Program-made: the position numbers and the translations under genes
Shown here: piece by piece, positions 1-11,727 of the stretch
How positions within the stretch are numbered: position 1 is the first letter of the stretch
Layout: each line of letters begins with the position of its first letter
The notes under the pieces: model-generated
The model's input: only the letters and a program-made list of their open reading frames with translations
What the model was told of the DNA's origin: nothing
Databases searched by the model: none
Origin: Pseudomonas triclosanedens
Lineage (GTDB): Bacteria > Pseudomonadota > Gammaproteobacteria > Pseudomonadales > Pseudomonadaceae
Direction of reading: 5' to 3'
DNA: 64,000 nt
Assembly (NCBI RefSeq): GCF_026686735.1
Contig: NZ_CP113432.1
Location: 4,019,001-4,083,000, forward strand

Positions 1-9
1 CTCGGAACA

Positions 10-807
10 GTGAAAACCCTGGTTTCACGATCTGGGAACTTCCGCGATAACGCCAAGCACCGAGAGCTGTTCAGCTTACCGCCGATCCGCGAGAGCGAAG
101 AATCCCTGCCAAGTGTGCCGGAGTTGCCGCCCCAAGAGATCGTCACCGGAGATAGAGAGATAGACGCAGTTCTGTGGCTGCATCGGGTGATCGACACTGG
201 CAATGCTGCATTGATTGAGCGGGCTATGGAAGGCGCCAAGAAGATTAAGACACCTCTGCCAGTCTTGCAGCAGCGTTATAAGCAGTACTTGATTGATGCA
301 TACCCTGACGAGCCGTTGGCTGCTTTGGGGGCGTATGGGTTCTGTGATTTGGAGAGACTTGCAATCGCAGCAATCGAGCGTCAACGACTGCAAGTCGAGG
401 CTATTGCTCGATTCGGGGACAGGCTCATGAGTGATACGCCCGCTGAAGCGTTCTGTGTAGAAGTGTTGGCCGGGCTGGAGTTCACTGGAACTCACCCTCC
501 GTTTGATGAGGCTTCTGTGGCTGAGCGTTTCAAGGCCCACCCTGAGCTGATACCTCAGACTCTGGCCGACTGCCTACACGAACTGAAGTATTGGGAGCAC
601 CTTCATGGGCTTAGGAGCGCATCGTGCAAGGAATATTGCCAGCCGCTTGAGGAGGCGTCTTCGCGGGAGTGGTTCGTGTTCGGCCTACTGGCTGAAATCC
701 GCCCGCGAGACAGAGAAGAGGCCAAGGCTGTCTTCCGCTATCTGATTGAGTGTGGACGGCGTGATGTGATCGGGGCTGATTCAATCCTCGAAAACATCAT
801 CAGGTAA
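10..807 (+). CDS. Unknown protein of the ffs-linked island (5' end uncertain)
   Basis: I do not recognise this protein. Read from the GTG at its left edge it has 265 residues. It looks soluble and mostly helical, with many Glu, Leu and Arg, no signal peptide, no membrane segment and no catalytic motif I can name. The frame is open to the window edge, so the true start may lie further left. It lies on the same strand as the RNase HI gene about 200 bp downstream, and base composition is less GC-rich than in the core genes to the right. Both facts fit cargo of the element driven by the nearby integrase. Function unknown; that it is a real gene is supported by length and by its position in the element. 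Confidence 0.6.
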   Translation: MKTLVSRSGNFRDNAKHRELFSLPPIRESEESLPSVPELPPQEIVTGDREIDAVLWLHRVIDTGNAALIERAMEGAKKIKTPLPVLQQRYKQYLIDAYPDEPLAALGAYGFCDLERLAIAAIERQRLQVEAIARFGDRLMSDTPAEAFCVEVLAGLEFTGTHPPFDEASVAERFKAHPELIPQTLADCLHELKYWEHLHGLRSASCKEYCQPLEEASSREWFVFGLLAEIRPRDREEAKAVFRYLIECGRRDVIGADSILENIIR

Positions 808-1011
808 CCCTACCGACTTCCAAGCCTTTATAGACGCATTGCCAGACGCGCCTCTGGTTTCCCTCCCTGCAGTTTCGCCACTGCATTTCAATCAACACCA
901 GCCCGTTTAGTCCTGCCGCTTGTGTCCGTCTGCGCCGCCCTATGTGGTGGGCGCTGGTGGGCGTAGGCGGTGGCGACCACAGGCGGCAGAACTAAGAGGA
1001 AATCCACATTC

Positions 1012-1497
1012 ATGCAACAGCAACGCATCATCCAGATCTTCACCGATGGCGCTTGCCTTCATAACGGCCAACCTCAGGCCCGTGGAGGCTGGGCAGCAAT
1101 TCTCCGCAACCCTGAGGGGCAAACGAAAGAGATCGCAGGGCCGCTCGAAGGTAACCAGCAGACCAACAACCGGGCCGAACTCACGGCAGTGATCAAGGGA
1201 CTGAAATCCCTGAAAGTCCCTGCATCGGAGGTCGAGGTAGTGACTGACAGCAAATACGTGAAGAACGGCTGCACATCCTGGCTCCCAAAATGGAAGCAGA
1301 ACGGCTGGCGAACATCAGATCGCAAGCCCGTAGCCAACTCTGATCTCTGGCAGGTTCTCGACCAGTTGCTGGAAAGGCACAAAGTTCACTTCACCTGGGT
1401 ACAAGGCCATAGCGGGCATCCCGAGAACGAGCGAGCTGATGCCTTGGCCCAACGAGCAGCCATGGGCGAGCACGTCCAGCGGTATAGCAACGAGTGA
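1012..1497 (+). CDS. Ribonuclease HI, island-borne copy
   Basis: Type 1 RNase H (161 residues), which cuts RNA in RNA-DNA hybrids. The four acidic catalytic positions are visible: Asp12 in FTDGA, Glu56 in NRAEL, Asp79 in VTDSK and Asp143 in RADALA, with the loop His133 in GHSGH. Length matches the family (about 155). The ATG at 1012 is chosen because an AAGAGGAAA ribosome site precedes it at the right distance; the longer in-frame start at 970 has none. A chromosomal rnhA is expected elsewhere, so this is probably a second copy carried by the integrated element, perhaps to remove R-loops or primers during its replication (inference). Confidence 0.88.
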   Translation: MQQQRIIQIFTDGACLHNGQPQARGGWAAILRNPEGQTKEIAGPLEGNQQTNNRAELTAVIKGLKSLKVPASEVEVVTDSKYVKNGCTSWLPKWKQNGWRTSDRKPVANSDLWQVLDQLLERHKVHFTWVQGHSGHPENERADALAQRAAMGEHVQRYSNE

Positions 1498-1569
1498 CCT
1501 CAGGCGCCCGAAACTCCACCTAGCCGCAGTCGGCCCTGCACCTGCCTCGCCATCCCTGCCAGCTTGCGA

Positions 1570-3054
1570 TCAACGCAGCCACTGCTCAGCATCGAAGTCG
1601 ACCATCTCCACCACCGGGGCCAACACCTCGGGCCGGAAGTCCTTTCCGTAGCGGCTGAAGGTGATTCCCCCCGTCTGGTGCCCCAGCAGTCCGCCCACGA
1701 GTGCCTCGCTGACGCCCTTCTGCTTCAGATGATCCGCAACGGTGTGACGGAAGCTGTGGAAGTCCTTCTGCTCCTCCCCGTCCTTGAAACCCAGCTGCTC
1801 TCGAACCCGAGTGAACCACTTCGAAGGAGCAGCGCTGTAGCCATGCTTCTTGTGGCAGGTCAGTTCAGGGAAGACACGAGCGTGTCCCGCAACACGTTGC
1901 TTCTGGATGAACTCCAGGAAGCCCATCGCCTTCAGCTTCGAGTGGATGGGCACCAGGCGTTCAGAGGATGCAGTCTTCAGCTTCTGGTCAGGGCGCGATG
2001 CGCGGAAATGGATGCAGTCCACTCCGTTGATGGTAACCACGTCATCGAGGTACAGCTGACATAGCTCGTTGAGGCGAGCACCCGTGTAGAGACCAAGCAG
2101 AGGCAGCCAGTACTGGTTGGGCTTCTTCGTATGAACCGAGGTGTAGATCTCCTTCGAGAACAACCGCCGGAGATCCTCCTCGGTGAATACGCTTCGATCC
2201 TCGCTGACCTTGCCACGCTGCTTCACGCGCAAACCATCAAAGGGATTCCGCTCGCAGTATCCCTCTCGAATGGCATAGCTGAAGAACGTGGTCAGGTTCT
2301 TCACGTAGTTGTTGAAGGTGGTGAGGCTGATGGTGGCGGTTGCTTCCTTGATGATCGTCTCTATGGATTGATTCTTGGGAAGCTGGTTGATCCTGGGAGG
2401 CAGCTTGAGGGCGGTCTCCTGGAATCTGCGGGCATCCTTCCGGGTGATCAGGTCAATTGGCAGATCCCCAATGATCCGCACCAGGAGCAAGGCAACTGCT
2501 CGCTTGTCATCGAGCGTCTTGGAAGAGACTCCTTCCCTACCCTGCTGCTTCAAGCACTCCTCGACCACCTTGGAGAAGCTAGGAGACGAGCTGGGAGCAT
2601 CCGGCACCAATCCCACACCTTGATCGGAAGATGCTCGTGTAGAGGCTCTGCGGGGCTTCTGAGGGCTGCCGATCACTTCACCTTGCACTACTTCAGCGTT
2701 CGCTATGGGCTGCCCCTGCGGGGGGACGCCAGAAGCGATCCAAACCAGCTGCTGCTGACGAAGCCACGAGGCCCAACTGGCGACTCGCTTTCCGCCCGCC
2801 TCCCAGGCACCACGCAGTTGATCAAGGGAAGGCCGAATGCCTTGAAACGCTCGGACATAGAGCTGCTGGACTTGAAGCAGCAACTCTCGGCCACGGATCA
2901 GGGCTTCACGCTTACAGCGCGTCTGAAGGGATCTGCGGATCTCGGTGCGACAGAAAAGCGGGCGTATGACTTCGGGCACAACGATCCGGAAATAGAAGAT
3001 CGAGTGTCGGGAACGCCAGAGGTAGGACGGTAGAGAGTTGCTACTGGAAGGCAC
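1570..3054 (-). CDS. Tyrosine-type site-specific integrase
   Basis: Phage/island integrase of 494 residues. An N-terminal SAM-like arm and core-binding region is followed by a C-terminal catalytic domain with the first Arg in TGARLNEL, the HxxR box in HSFRHT, the LGH motif and the nucleophilic Tyr in RYGKDF. I start it at the GTG at 3054 (protein begins with PSSSNSLPSYLWRS), because residues before it in the longer frame are encoded in sequence running into the ffs gene and look non-coding. It is transcribed in the same direction as ffs and begins about 75 bp after its 3' end, the normal arrangement for an element that uses a small RNA gene as attachment site. It should catalyse integration and excision of the island extending leftwards out of the window. 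Confidence 0.9.
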   Translation of the reverse strand: MPSSSNSLPSYLWRSRHSIFYFRIVVPEVIRPLFCRTEIRRSLQTRCKREALIRGRELLLQVQQLYVRAFQGIRPSLDQLRGAWEAGGKRVASWASWLRQQQLVWIASGVPPQGQPIANAEVVQGEVIGSPQKPRRASTRASSDQGVGLVPDAPSSSPSFSKVVEECLKQQGREGVSSKTLDDKRAVALLLVRIIGDLPIDLITRKDARRFQETALKLPPRINQLPKNQSIETIIKEATATISLTTFNNYVKNLTTFFSYAIREGYCERNPFDGLRVKQRGKVSEDRSVFTEEDLRRLFSKEIYTSVHTKKPNQYWLPLLGLYTGARLNELCQLYLDDVVTINGVDCIHFRASRPDQKLKTASSERLVPIHSKLKAMGFLEFIQKQRVAGHARVFPELTCHKKHGYSAAPSKWFTRVREQLGFKDGEEQKDFHSFRHTVADHLKQKGVSEALVGGLLGHQTGGITFSRYGKDFRPEVLAPVVEMVDFDAEQWLR

Positions 3055-3119
3055 GATTGGATCACCCTTTGGATCACTAGCGCGCCAAAGAGCAAAAAAT
3101 CGTTGAAAATCAAGGACAA

Positions 3120-3165
3120 AAAACAAATGGAGGCGGCCCCGCCAGCCACACCCCGGCACACGACG
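3120..3165. other. Putative attachment site (att) at the ffs 3' end
   Basis: The integrase gene opens about 75 bp past the 3' end of the 4.5S RNA gene and island-type genes follow, so the crossover site probably lies in the last 20-45 bp of ffs, which remain intact. The second copy of the direct repeat would be at the far end of the element, outside the window, so the exact core cannot be read here. Inference from arrangement only. Confidence 0.4.
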
Positions 3166-3240
3166 TTCCCGCTATGGCTGCTTCCTTCCGGACCTGACCA
3201 GGTTAACGGGTAATCGTTGCGGGGGGACCGACAGGGCCAC
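3131..3240 (-). ncRNA. ffs: 4.5S RNA of the signal recognition particle
   Basis: RNA component of the bacterial signal recognition particle; it binds Ffh and targets nascent inner-membrane proteins to FtsY. On the minus strand the hallmark apical segment is present (CAGGTCAGGTCCGGAAGGA followed by AGCAG), and the two arms flanking it pair into one long hairpin (5' arm near 3238-3205, 3' arm near 3155-3131), as in the E. coli RNA of 114 nt. End positions are estimated from the pairing and by comparison with E. coli, so they may be off by a few bases. The 3' end borders an integrase gene. Confidence 0.93.
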
Positions 3241-3274
3241 CATCGCGATAACTCGCCAATCGACGAGCCGCGCC

Positions 3275-3302
3275 ATTGTAGCGGCTTGATCGCAAGTTAC
3301 AA
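3275..3302 (-). promoter_or_regulatory. Sigma-70 promoter of ffs
   Basis: On the minus strand a -35 box TTGTAA (3302-3297) and a -10 box TACAAT (3280-3275) are separated by 16 bp. Initiation near 3268 would give a precursor with a 5' leader of roughly 25-30 nt before the mature 4.5S RNA, similar to the leader removed by RNase P in E. coli. Confidence 0.6.
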
Positions 3303-3460
3303 GTACTTCAAGCACTTACGCTCAATCTTAAGCCCATACCTGCAACGTCTCACGAATCCGCGAGAATAGGCCTCACCGCGCCTGGAGACTTGTCCGGCGA
3401 CACCTATGCTGAACAAAGGAGCCGCCTACCGGCGGCGATTGCCGAGCAAGGAGCGCCAGC

Positions 3461-3787
3461 ATGTCGAATCTCCTGAGCTATACCAGCCTGATCACCCTGC
3501 TCTTCTGCGGCCAGGTCATGGCAGAGGGCGGCACCATTCACTTTCGCGGCGCCATCGTCGAGCCAGGCTGCCAGGCTGAAGTGGGCAGCGTGCACCTGGC
3601 AGGCTCGCCGCTGCGCTTGAGCGAATGCAACCGTGCAGTGAATCTGCGACTGACCGGACCGCTCGGCACCCAAGCCGGCACGCACTACCGGCTGACCACT
3701 GGGGAAGACGGCGCCATCCACGTAATAGCCAACGAAGGTGTTGCCGCAGACGAGCGCCTGGCGATGCTGGTGGCGGAATATCTGTAG
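3461..3787 (+). CDS. Small secreted fimbrial-like protein
   Basis: A 108-residue exported protein with a cleavable signal peptide (start to about residue 21, ending VMA). The mature part begins EGGTIHFRGAIVEPGC, which resembles the first strand and first conserved Cys of type 1 (chaperone-usher) pilins; a second Cys follows about 20 residues later (LSECN), so a disulfide is likely. At about 87 mature residues it is shorter than a full pilin, and no usher or chaperone gene is nearby, so it may be an orphan pilin-like periplasmic or surface protein. AAGGAG lies 7 nt before the ATG. It stands alone, facing the DUF-type membrane protein gene convergently. Confidence 0.8.
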   Translation: MSNLLSYTSLITLLFCGQVMAEGGTIHFRGAIVEPGCQAEVGSVHLAGSPLRLSECNRAVNLRLTGPLGTQAGTHYRLTTGEDGAIHVIANEGVAADERLAMLVAEYL

Positions 3788-3793
3788 CGAGGC

Positions 3794-4171
3794 CTACTGC
3801 GCCTGAATCAGCCCCTCGGGCCGAGGCTGGGTGGACACTTCCAGGTTCGGCCCGATGAATAGCTCCATCTTGCTGTAGCCCGGGCGGCTACTGAAGCTGG
3901 CGTACTTTTCCGCCCCCCGGTGGAACTGGAATGCCACACGGTAATCTCCAGAACGCCACAGGCGCAGCGGGAAGGTCCGCGCTTCGCCAGGCTTGATCTC
4001 GCCGGCCAAGGTTTCCTCGCCGTTTTCCCTGAAGCTGTAGCTCACCGCCGGCCCGCCCTGCGCTTCATAGCGCAGCACGATCTGCGGACGCTCGGTCCAG
4101 GCGACGTACCCACCAAACAGCAGCACCAGCGCCAACACACCCAGCAGCCGCTGCTTTCTTGCCTTGTCCAT
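3794..4171 (-). CDS. Membrane-anchored hypothetical protein
   Basis: A 125-residue protein of unknown function. One N-terminal membrane segment (about residues 8-25, following a Lys/Arg-rich start) is not followed by a clear signal-peptidase site, so it is likely a signal anchor with a periplasmic domain of about 100 residues that looks beta-rich. GGAGAG precedes the ATG. It ends 7 bp from the convergent fimbrial-like gene and begins just downstream of the HU-like gene on the same strand; the 55-bp gap allows co-transcription. Confidence 0.72.
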   Translation of the reverse strand: MDKARKQRLLGVLALVLLFGGYVAWTERPQIVLRYEAQGGPAVSYSFRENGEETLAGEIKPGEARTFPLRLWRSGDYRVAFQFHRGAEKYASFSSRPGYSKMELFIGPNLEVSTQPRPEGLIQAQ

Positions 4172-4226
4172 ATCGCTCTCCGCTAGCGGATAGCCCGCGC
4201 CAGCAGCGCTGACGCGGGCATTCCCG

Positions 4227-4505
4227 TCAGTTCAGGCTGTCGACCAGAGCCTTGGCGGGCACCAGGCGCACCGACTTCTTCGCGGCGATCTGAATAGCCT
4301 TGCCAGTCTGCGGATTGCGGCCGGTACGGGCGGCGCGCTCGCTGACCTTGAGCTTGCCGATACCCGGCAGGGTCAGCTCGCCGTCGTTCTCCAGGGAGTC
4401 CTGGGCGATCTGCGCCAATTGCTCGAAAACGCCGCGAACGGCAGCCTGGGTCAGGTCGAGGGATTCGGCGATATCGCGAACCAGTTGGTCCTTGGTCATG
4501 GGCAT
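4227..4505 (-). CDS. HU-family DNA-binding protein
   Basis: Histone-like nucleoid protein of 92 residues, the usual size for HU/IHF. The fold is visible as two N-terminal helices (MTKDQLVRDIAESLDLTQ...), the turn LPGIGKLKV, and the DNA-binding arm with TGRNPQTGK, where the conserved RNP tip inserts into the minor groove. It is expected to bend or wrap DNA as a dimer. AAGGAG lies 7 nt before the ATG at 4505. It differs from HupA/HupB in its acidic N-terminal helix and in lacking their exact start, so it is likely the divergent HU paralogue found beside ligA in pseudomonads; its special role is unknown. Confidence 0.88.
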   Translation of the reverse strand: MPMTKDQLVRDIAESLDLTQAAVRGVFEQLAQIAQDSLENDGELTLPGIGKLKVSERAARTGRNPQTGKAIQIAAKKSVRLVPAKALVDSLN

Positions 4506-4541
4506 GAAGTTTCTCCTTGAACGGTTGATCGTGGATTGATG

Positions 4542-7016
<2,475 letters not shown>

Positions 7017-7907
7017 TTAGCGCTTCTGGGTCAGGCTGCGGCGCTCGAAATCGATGATGCGCTGGCGATAGTGCTCGATGGTCTGGGCAGTCATCACGCT
7101 ACGCTGCTCGTCCTTCAGCTCGCCATTGAGCTCCTGAGACAGCTTGCGCGCGGCGGCGATCATCACGTCGAACGCCTGCTTGGGATGGCGCGGCCCCGGC
7201 AGACCGAGGAAGAAGCTCACGGCGCGGGTGCTGAACTGATCGATGTTGTCCAGATCGAAAGTGCCCGGCTTGACCGCGTTGGCCATCGAGAACAGCACTT
7301 CACCATTGCCGGCCATGCTTTCATGGCGGTGGAAGATGTCCATCTCGCCGTAGCGCAGGCCGCTTTCGAGGATGTTCTGCAGCAGAGCCGGCCCCTTGAA
7401 ACCACTTTCGTCGCGGCTGATGACATTGATGATCAGCACTTCCTCGACCGGAGCGAGGGGGGCGGACGACGCGGCAGGAGCCGAAGCGGCGGCTCGCTCC
7501 TTGTCCTTCTTGCGCTCCTTGGACCTTGGCTTTTCCTTCGGCGCTTCATCCAGCGGGTTCGGGAAGTCTTCCTCATCCATAGGGCCGAGCAGGTTCGGCG
7601 CCGGGTCGTCGAGATTCAGGTCGCCCTGGCGCGGCTCGCCGCGACGCTTGCCGCGCGAGTCCTTGGCGCTGACCTTGGGCAGGTCATCTTCATCGAGCAA
7701 CGGTTCGTGATGCTCAACCACGCGGGACGGGCCGAGCAGTTCGGGATTACTGTCATCCCCATCGTCGGGCTGATTGGCGAAGTGACGATCCAGCTTGAAG
7801 CGCAACTTGCCCTTCCCACCCCTCATGCGACGCCAGCCGTCAAACAGAATGCCGGCGATCACGATAAGCCCAATGACGATCAGCCATTCGCGCAGACCGA
7901 TATCCAT
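7017..7907 (-). CDS. zipA: Cell division protein ZipA
   Basis: Anchors FtsZ filaments to the inner membrane in the early divisome. The 296-residue protein has the type Ib layout: an N-terminal membrane segment (about residues 6-24, [17 protein letters not shown]), a charged and Pro-rich linker with many Lys/Glu and Asp (about 30-150), and the C-terminal FtsZ-binding domain (about 155-290, starting [18 protein letters not shown] and containing [10 protein letters not shown]). The linker is long and low in complexity, as in other Pseudomonas. It lies downstream of smc on the same strand, with 297 bp between them. Confidence 0.96.
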   Translation of the reverse strand: MDIGLREWLIVIGLIVIAGILFDGWRRMRGGKGKLRFKLDRHFANQPDDGDDSNPELLGPSRVVEHHEPLLDEDDLPKVSAKDSRGKRRGEPRQGDLNLDDPAPNLLGPMDEEDFPNPLDEAPKEKPRSKERKKDKERAAASAPAASSAPLAPVEEVLIINVISRDESGFKGPALLQNILESGLRYGEMDIFHRHESMAGNGEVLFSMANAVKPGTFDLDNIDQFSTRAVSFFLGLPGPRHPKQAFDVMIAAARKLSQELNGELKDEQRSVMTAQTIEHYRQRIIDFERRSLTQKR

Positions 7908-8204
7908 CTAATCCCGTAGCCCCTGAACAAAAATGATGATGATGAAAAAAAGGACATCCTATCCCTTGAAACGTGGAGCCAACTTCATGTTCTGACTGAT
8001 GTTTTCCACGCGATACAAAAGTAAGCGTTAAGCTAACACGCTCACACATAACTTTACACTGTCTGAGGCGATACTCCGCCCTGGTCTTTGCAACTTTTCT
8101 TAGCCTATCGCGAGTTCGTCCCAGGCGCGACGCCTATCTCAATATAATCAATGCCTTACAAGCGTAGCCGAGTATCTCGAAGACGCCTGCAAGTTACGTT
8201 CGAA
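7908..8204. other. smc-zipA intergenic region
   Basis: 297 bp without an open frame I can support. It is visibly richer in A/T than its flanks (ATGATGATGATGAAAAAAAG near 7934) and probably carries the zipA promoter on the minus strand. No terminator, RNA gene or repeat was recognised. Confidence 0.45.
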
Positions 8205-11200
8205 TCAGGCTTCAGCCAGCGCCACCGCCTCCTCGACATCAACGGCCACCAACCGCGAACATCCCGGTTCGTGCATCGTCACACCCATGAGTTGATCGGC
8301 CATTTCCATAGCGATCTTGTTGTGGGTGATATAGATGAACTGCACTTTCTCCGACATCTCCTTGACCAGCCGCGCGTAACGGCCAACGTTGGCATCGTCC
8401 AGCGGCGCATCGACTTCGTCGAGCATGCAGAACGGTGCCGGGTTGAGCTGGAAGATCGCAAACACCAACGCCAGCGCGGTCAGAGCCTTCTCGCCGCCAG
8501 ACAGCAGGTGGATGGTGCTGTTCTTCTTTCCCGGCGGCCTCGCCATGATCGCTACCCCGGTATCGAGTAAATCCTCGCCGGTAAGTTCCAGATAAGCGTG
8601 ACCGCCACCGAAAACCTTCGGGAACAATGCCTGAAGGCCAGCATTGATCTGGTCGAAGGTTTCCTTGAAGCGGTTGCGGGTTTCCTTGTCGATCTTGCGG
8701 ATCACGTTCTCCAGGGTATCCAGCGCTTCCACCAGGTCATCGTTCTGGTCGTCCAGGTAGCGTTTGCGCTCAGACTGCTGCTGGTACTCCTCGATCGCCG
8801 CGAGGTTGATCGGCCCGAGACGCTGGATGCGCGCGGCCAACTCTTCAAGGCGTTGTTCCCAGACCTTCTCCGCCGCATCGAGGGGCAAGGTACCGAGCAC
8901 GCCATGCAGGTCGTAGCCGTCCTCGTGGAGCTGCTCCTGCAACGACTTGCGCCGCACGCTCAGGGCCTGCCACTCCATGCGCTGCTGCTCCAGTTGGCTG
9001 CGCAGCAGTTGCGACTGCTGTTCGGCCTGGGTGCGGCGCTTCTCGGCGTCGCGCAACTGGCGGTCAGCGTCTTCCAGCGCCAGGCGTGCATGTTTCAATT
9101 CGTCTTCCACGGCCATGCGCCGGTCGAGCAACTCTTCCAGGCGCATGCGCAGCTCCTCCAGCGGTGCGGCGCCCTCCTCCAGGTTGAGGTTGAGCTGCTC
9201 GCAGCGCTCGACCAGCCGCACCGCCTGGCTATCCAGGCGCTCCAGGGCCTGGCGGGTGGATTCGTGCTGGGCGCGCAGTGAGCCGACGCGCACGGCCAAC
9301 TGGTGGGCGTGATCCTTATGCTGGCGCGATTCCTGGCGGATACGGTCGAGTTTCTCGCGCATGCCGTCGCGCTCGGCGAGCAGCGATTCCCGGCGCTCGG
9401 TATCCACGGCCATAGCATCCAGCGCGTCCTGCAGGCTCCGGCGGGCCTCGCCGAGCTGCTCCTGCTCCAACGCGTGCTGCTCGGCCAGTTCGGCCAACTC
9501 TTCGTCGAGGCGGCGGCGGCGCAGGGTCAACTGCTCGACCTTAGCCTGTTGCGCGGACAACCGGGCCTTCAGTTCGCCCTGGCGCCGGCCCTCATCCTGC
9601 AGCCGGCGGCGCACCTGATCGCGGCCTTCCTCAGCCTGGCGCTGCTCGTCGCGCAGACGAGCCAACTGCTCGTCCACTTCCGCCAGACGCCGCTCCAGAG
9701 TCTCGCGTTCGGCGTAAAGACGCTCCAGTTCCTGTCCCCGCGCCAGCACCCCACCATCGGCGGATTCGCCACGGCGCACGCGCAGGAAATTTCGACCGAC
9801 CCAGTAGCCGTCGCGGCTGACCAGGCTTTCGCCATCCCCCAGCGAGGCGCGTTGCGCCAGCGCCTGATCGAGGTTTTCGACCGGGCGCACGCGGCCCAGC
9901 CAGTAGCTCAGGTCAACATTGGCCTCGACCTTGTCGAGCAGGCTGCCTGGGCGGGAAACCGCGCCTGCGGCCAGATCCAGCAGCCGCAGTTCGCCCTTCT
10001 CCAGCGCATCGAACGGCAACCCGCGGAGATCGTCCAGCAGCACGCCATGCAGGTCGGCGCCGAGCACGGTTTCCACCGCCAGTTCCCAGCCCGCCTGCAC
10101 GCGCAGCCCTTCGGCAAGACGCGGGCGCTGCTCCAGGCCCTGCTCGCGCAGCCAATGCGCGGTGCCATCGCCCGGATCGAGCGCTGCCTGCTGCAGGGCC
10201 TCAAGCGACGCGATGCGGCCGTTCAGCCGCTGCAGCTCACCCTGCGTCTGATGCTGCGCAGCGGTGCTTTCCTGCAGGGACTGGCGCACTTGCTCCAGGC
10301 GCTCGGCCAGTTCGTGTTCTTCGATCTGCGACTCTTCCAGCAGCAGTTCGATGGCGGCGACCTGTTCGCCCAGTTCGAGAATCGCAGCGTCTTCGGGATC
10401 GGCCGCCAGTTGCGCTCGCTCATCGCTCAGGCGGCGCTGACGCTCGCCCTGGCGCTCCAGGCTCTGCTCCAGGTGCTGGATGCGCGACTGCTGCACTTCC
10501 GCCTCGCGGCGCGGCTCGGCACTCTGCTGGTTGAAGGCATCCCAGCGCTGCTGCCAGTCGTTCATGCGCAGCTCGGCGTCTTCGAGGCCGGCACTGGCTT
10601 GCTCCGCGGCGGCGGCACTGACTTCCTGCTCGGGCGCCAGGCGCTCCAGTTCTTCGGCCAGGGTGGCCAGCAAAGTGCGGTCGTGACCAAGGTGGGATTC
10701 AGTTTCCTGGCGGGACTTCTCCGCCTCGCGCAGGTCATCCTGCAACTGGCGCAGACGCTGCTGGCCATGCTGGATGCTCTGCTCGACACGGGCGATGTCG
10801 CCGCCCACGGAATAGAAACGCCCCTGTACCTGATTGAAGCTTTCCGACAGCTCGTGATGGCCGTCGCGGAAGCGCTCGATGCTGGCATCGGCACTGCGCT
10901 GTTCGGCCACCAGCGCCTCGAAGGCCACTTCCTGGTCACCGATCACCCGCTCCTTCTGCCCGGCCTGCTCGTTCAGCTCGCGCCAGCGCAATGCGCCGAG
11001 CTGGGCCTTGAGGGTGCGTTCCTCGGCCTTGAACTCCTGGTACTTCTCCGCCGACTGGGCCTGGCGATGCAGGCGCTCCAACTGACGCTCCAGTTCTTCG
11101 CGCAAGTCGGTCAGGCGCGCGAGGTTCTCCTGGGTGCGGCGGATGCGGTTCTCGGTCTCGCGGCGGCGCTCCTTGTACTTGGAGATGCCGGCGGCTTCCT

Positions 11201-11693
11201 CGATGAAATTGCGCAGGTCCTCCGGCTTGGCCTCGATCAGCTTGGAGATCATGCCCTGCTCGATGATCGAATAGCTGCGCGGGCCAAGACCTGTGCCGAG
11301 GAATATGTCGGTGATGTCGCGACGCCGGCACTTGGTGCCGTTGAGGAAGTAGGTGTTCTGACCGTCGCGGGTCACGCGGCGGCGGATGGAAATCTCTGCG
11401 TAGCTGGCGTATTCGCCCAGCAGGGTCTGGTCGGAGTTGTCGAACACCAGTTCGATGGACGCCTGGGTCACCGGCTTGCGGGTGTTGGAGCCGTTGAAGA
11501 TGACGTCGGTCATCGACTCGCCACGAAGGTTCTTCGCTGAACTTTCCCCCATCACCCAGCGAACGGCATCGATGATGTTGGATTTTCCACAACCGTTGGG
11601 GCCAACTACCGCCGCCATGTTGCTCGGGAAATTAACCGTCGTCGGATCGACGAACGACTTGAAGCCCGCCAGCTTGATGCACTTGAGCCGCAT
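8205..11693 (-). CDS. smc: Chromosome segregation ATPase SMC
   Basis: Condensin-type ATPase that extrudes DNA loops and helps segregate the chromosome. The 1162 residues show the full architecture: N-terminal Walker A GPNGCGKS at 31-38, a first coiled coil, a hinge domain in the middle (about 500-650, with the Gly-rich GYWVGRNFLRV), a second coiled coil and a C-terminal head with the signature motif LLSGGEKALTA and Walker B FCMLDEVDAPLDDANV. The family is usually 1150-1200 residues. ScpA and ScpB are not encoded nearby. It is followed by zipA and preceded at 34 bp by the GntR gene on the same strand. Confidence 0.98.
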   Translation of the reverse strand: MRLKCIKLAGFKSFVDPTTVNFPSNMAAVVGPNGCGKSNIIDAVRWVMGESSAKNLRGESMTDVIFNGSNTRKPVTQASIELVFDNSDQTLLGEYASYAEISIRRRVTRDGQNTYFLNGTKCRRRDITDIFLGTGLGPRSYSIIEQGMISKLIEAKPEDLRNFIEEAAGISKYKERRRETENRIRRTQENLARLTDLREELERQLERLHRQAQSAEKYQEFKAEERTLKAQLGALRWRELNEQAGQKERVIGDQEVAFEALVAEQRSADASIERFRDGHHELSESFNQVQGRFYSVGGDIARVEQSIQHGQQRLRQLQDDLREAEKSRQETESHLGHDRTLLATLAEELERLAPEQEVSAAAAEQASAGLEDAELRMNDWQQRWDAFNQQSAEPRREAEVQQSRIQHLEQSLERQGERQRRLSDERAQLAADPEDAAILELGEQVAAIELLLEESQIEEHELAERLEQVRQSLQESTAAQHQTQGELQRLNGRIASLEALQQAALDPGDGTAHWLREQGLEQRPRLAEGLRVQAGWELAVETVLGADLHGVLLDDLRGLPFDALEKGELRLLDLAAGAVSRPGSLLDKVEANVDLSYWLGRVRPVENLDQALAQRASLGDGESLVSRDGYWVGRNFLRVRRGESADGGVLARGQELERLYAERETLERRLAEVDEQLARLRDEQRQAEEGRDQVRRRLQDEGRRQGELKARLSAQQAKVEQLTLRRRRLDEELAELAEQHALEQEQLGEARRSLQDALDAMAVDTERRESLLAERDGMREKLDRIRQESRQHKDHAHQLAVRVGSLRAQHESTRQALERLDSQAVRLVERCEQLNLNLEEGAAPLEELRMRLEELLDRRMAVEDELKHARLALEDADRQLRDAEKRRTQAEQQSQLLRSQLEQQRMEWQALSVRRKSLQEQLHEDGYDLHGVLGTLPLDAAEKVWEQRLEELAARIQRLGPINLAAIEEYQQQSERKRYLDDQNDDLVEALDTLENVIRKIDKETRNRFKETFDQINAGLQALFPKVFGGGHAYLELTGEDLLDTGVAIMARPPGKKNSTIHLLSGGEKALTALALVFAIFQLNPAPFCMLDEVDAPLDDANVGRYARLVKEMSEKVQFIYITHNKIAMEMADQLMGVTMHEPGCSRLVAVDVEEAVALAEA

Positions 11694-11727
11694 ACGCCCC
11701 CTCTCTCTTATGGTTTAGCCGGCGAAC

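Noticed and set aside
2131..3033. 300-codon plus-strand frame opposite the integrase gene
   Set aside because: The integrase has its full catalytic set; the plus-strand frame has none and no ribosome site.
9303..11540. 745-codon open frame opposite smc
   Set aside because: Shadow of the smc coiled coil; Leu/Gln/Ala-rich composition reflects the reverse reading of Glu/Arg/Leu codons.
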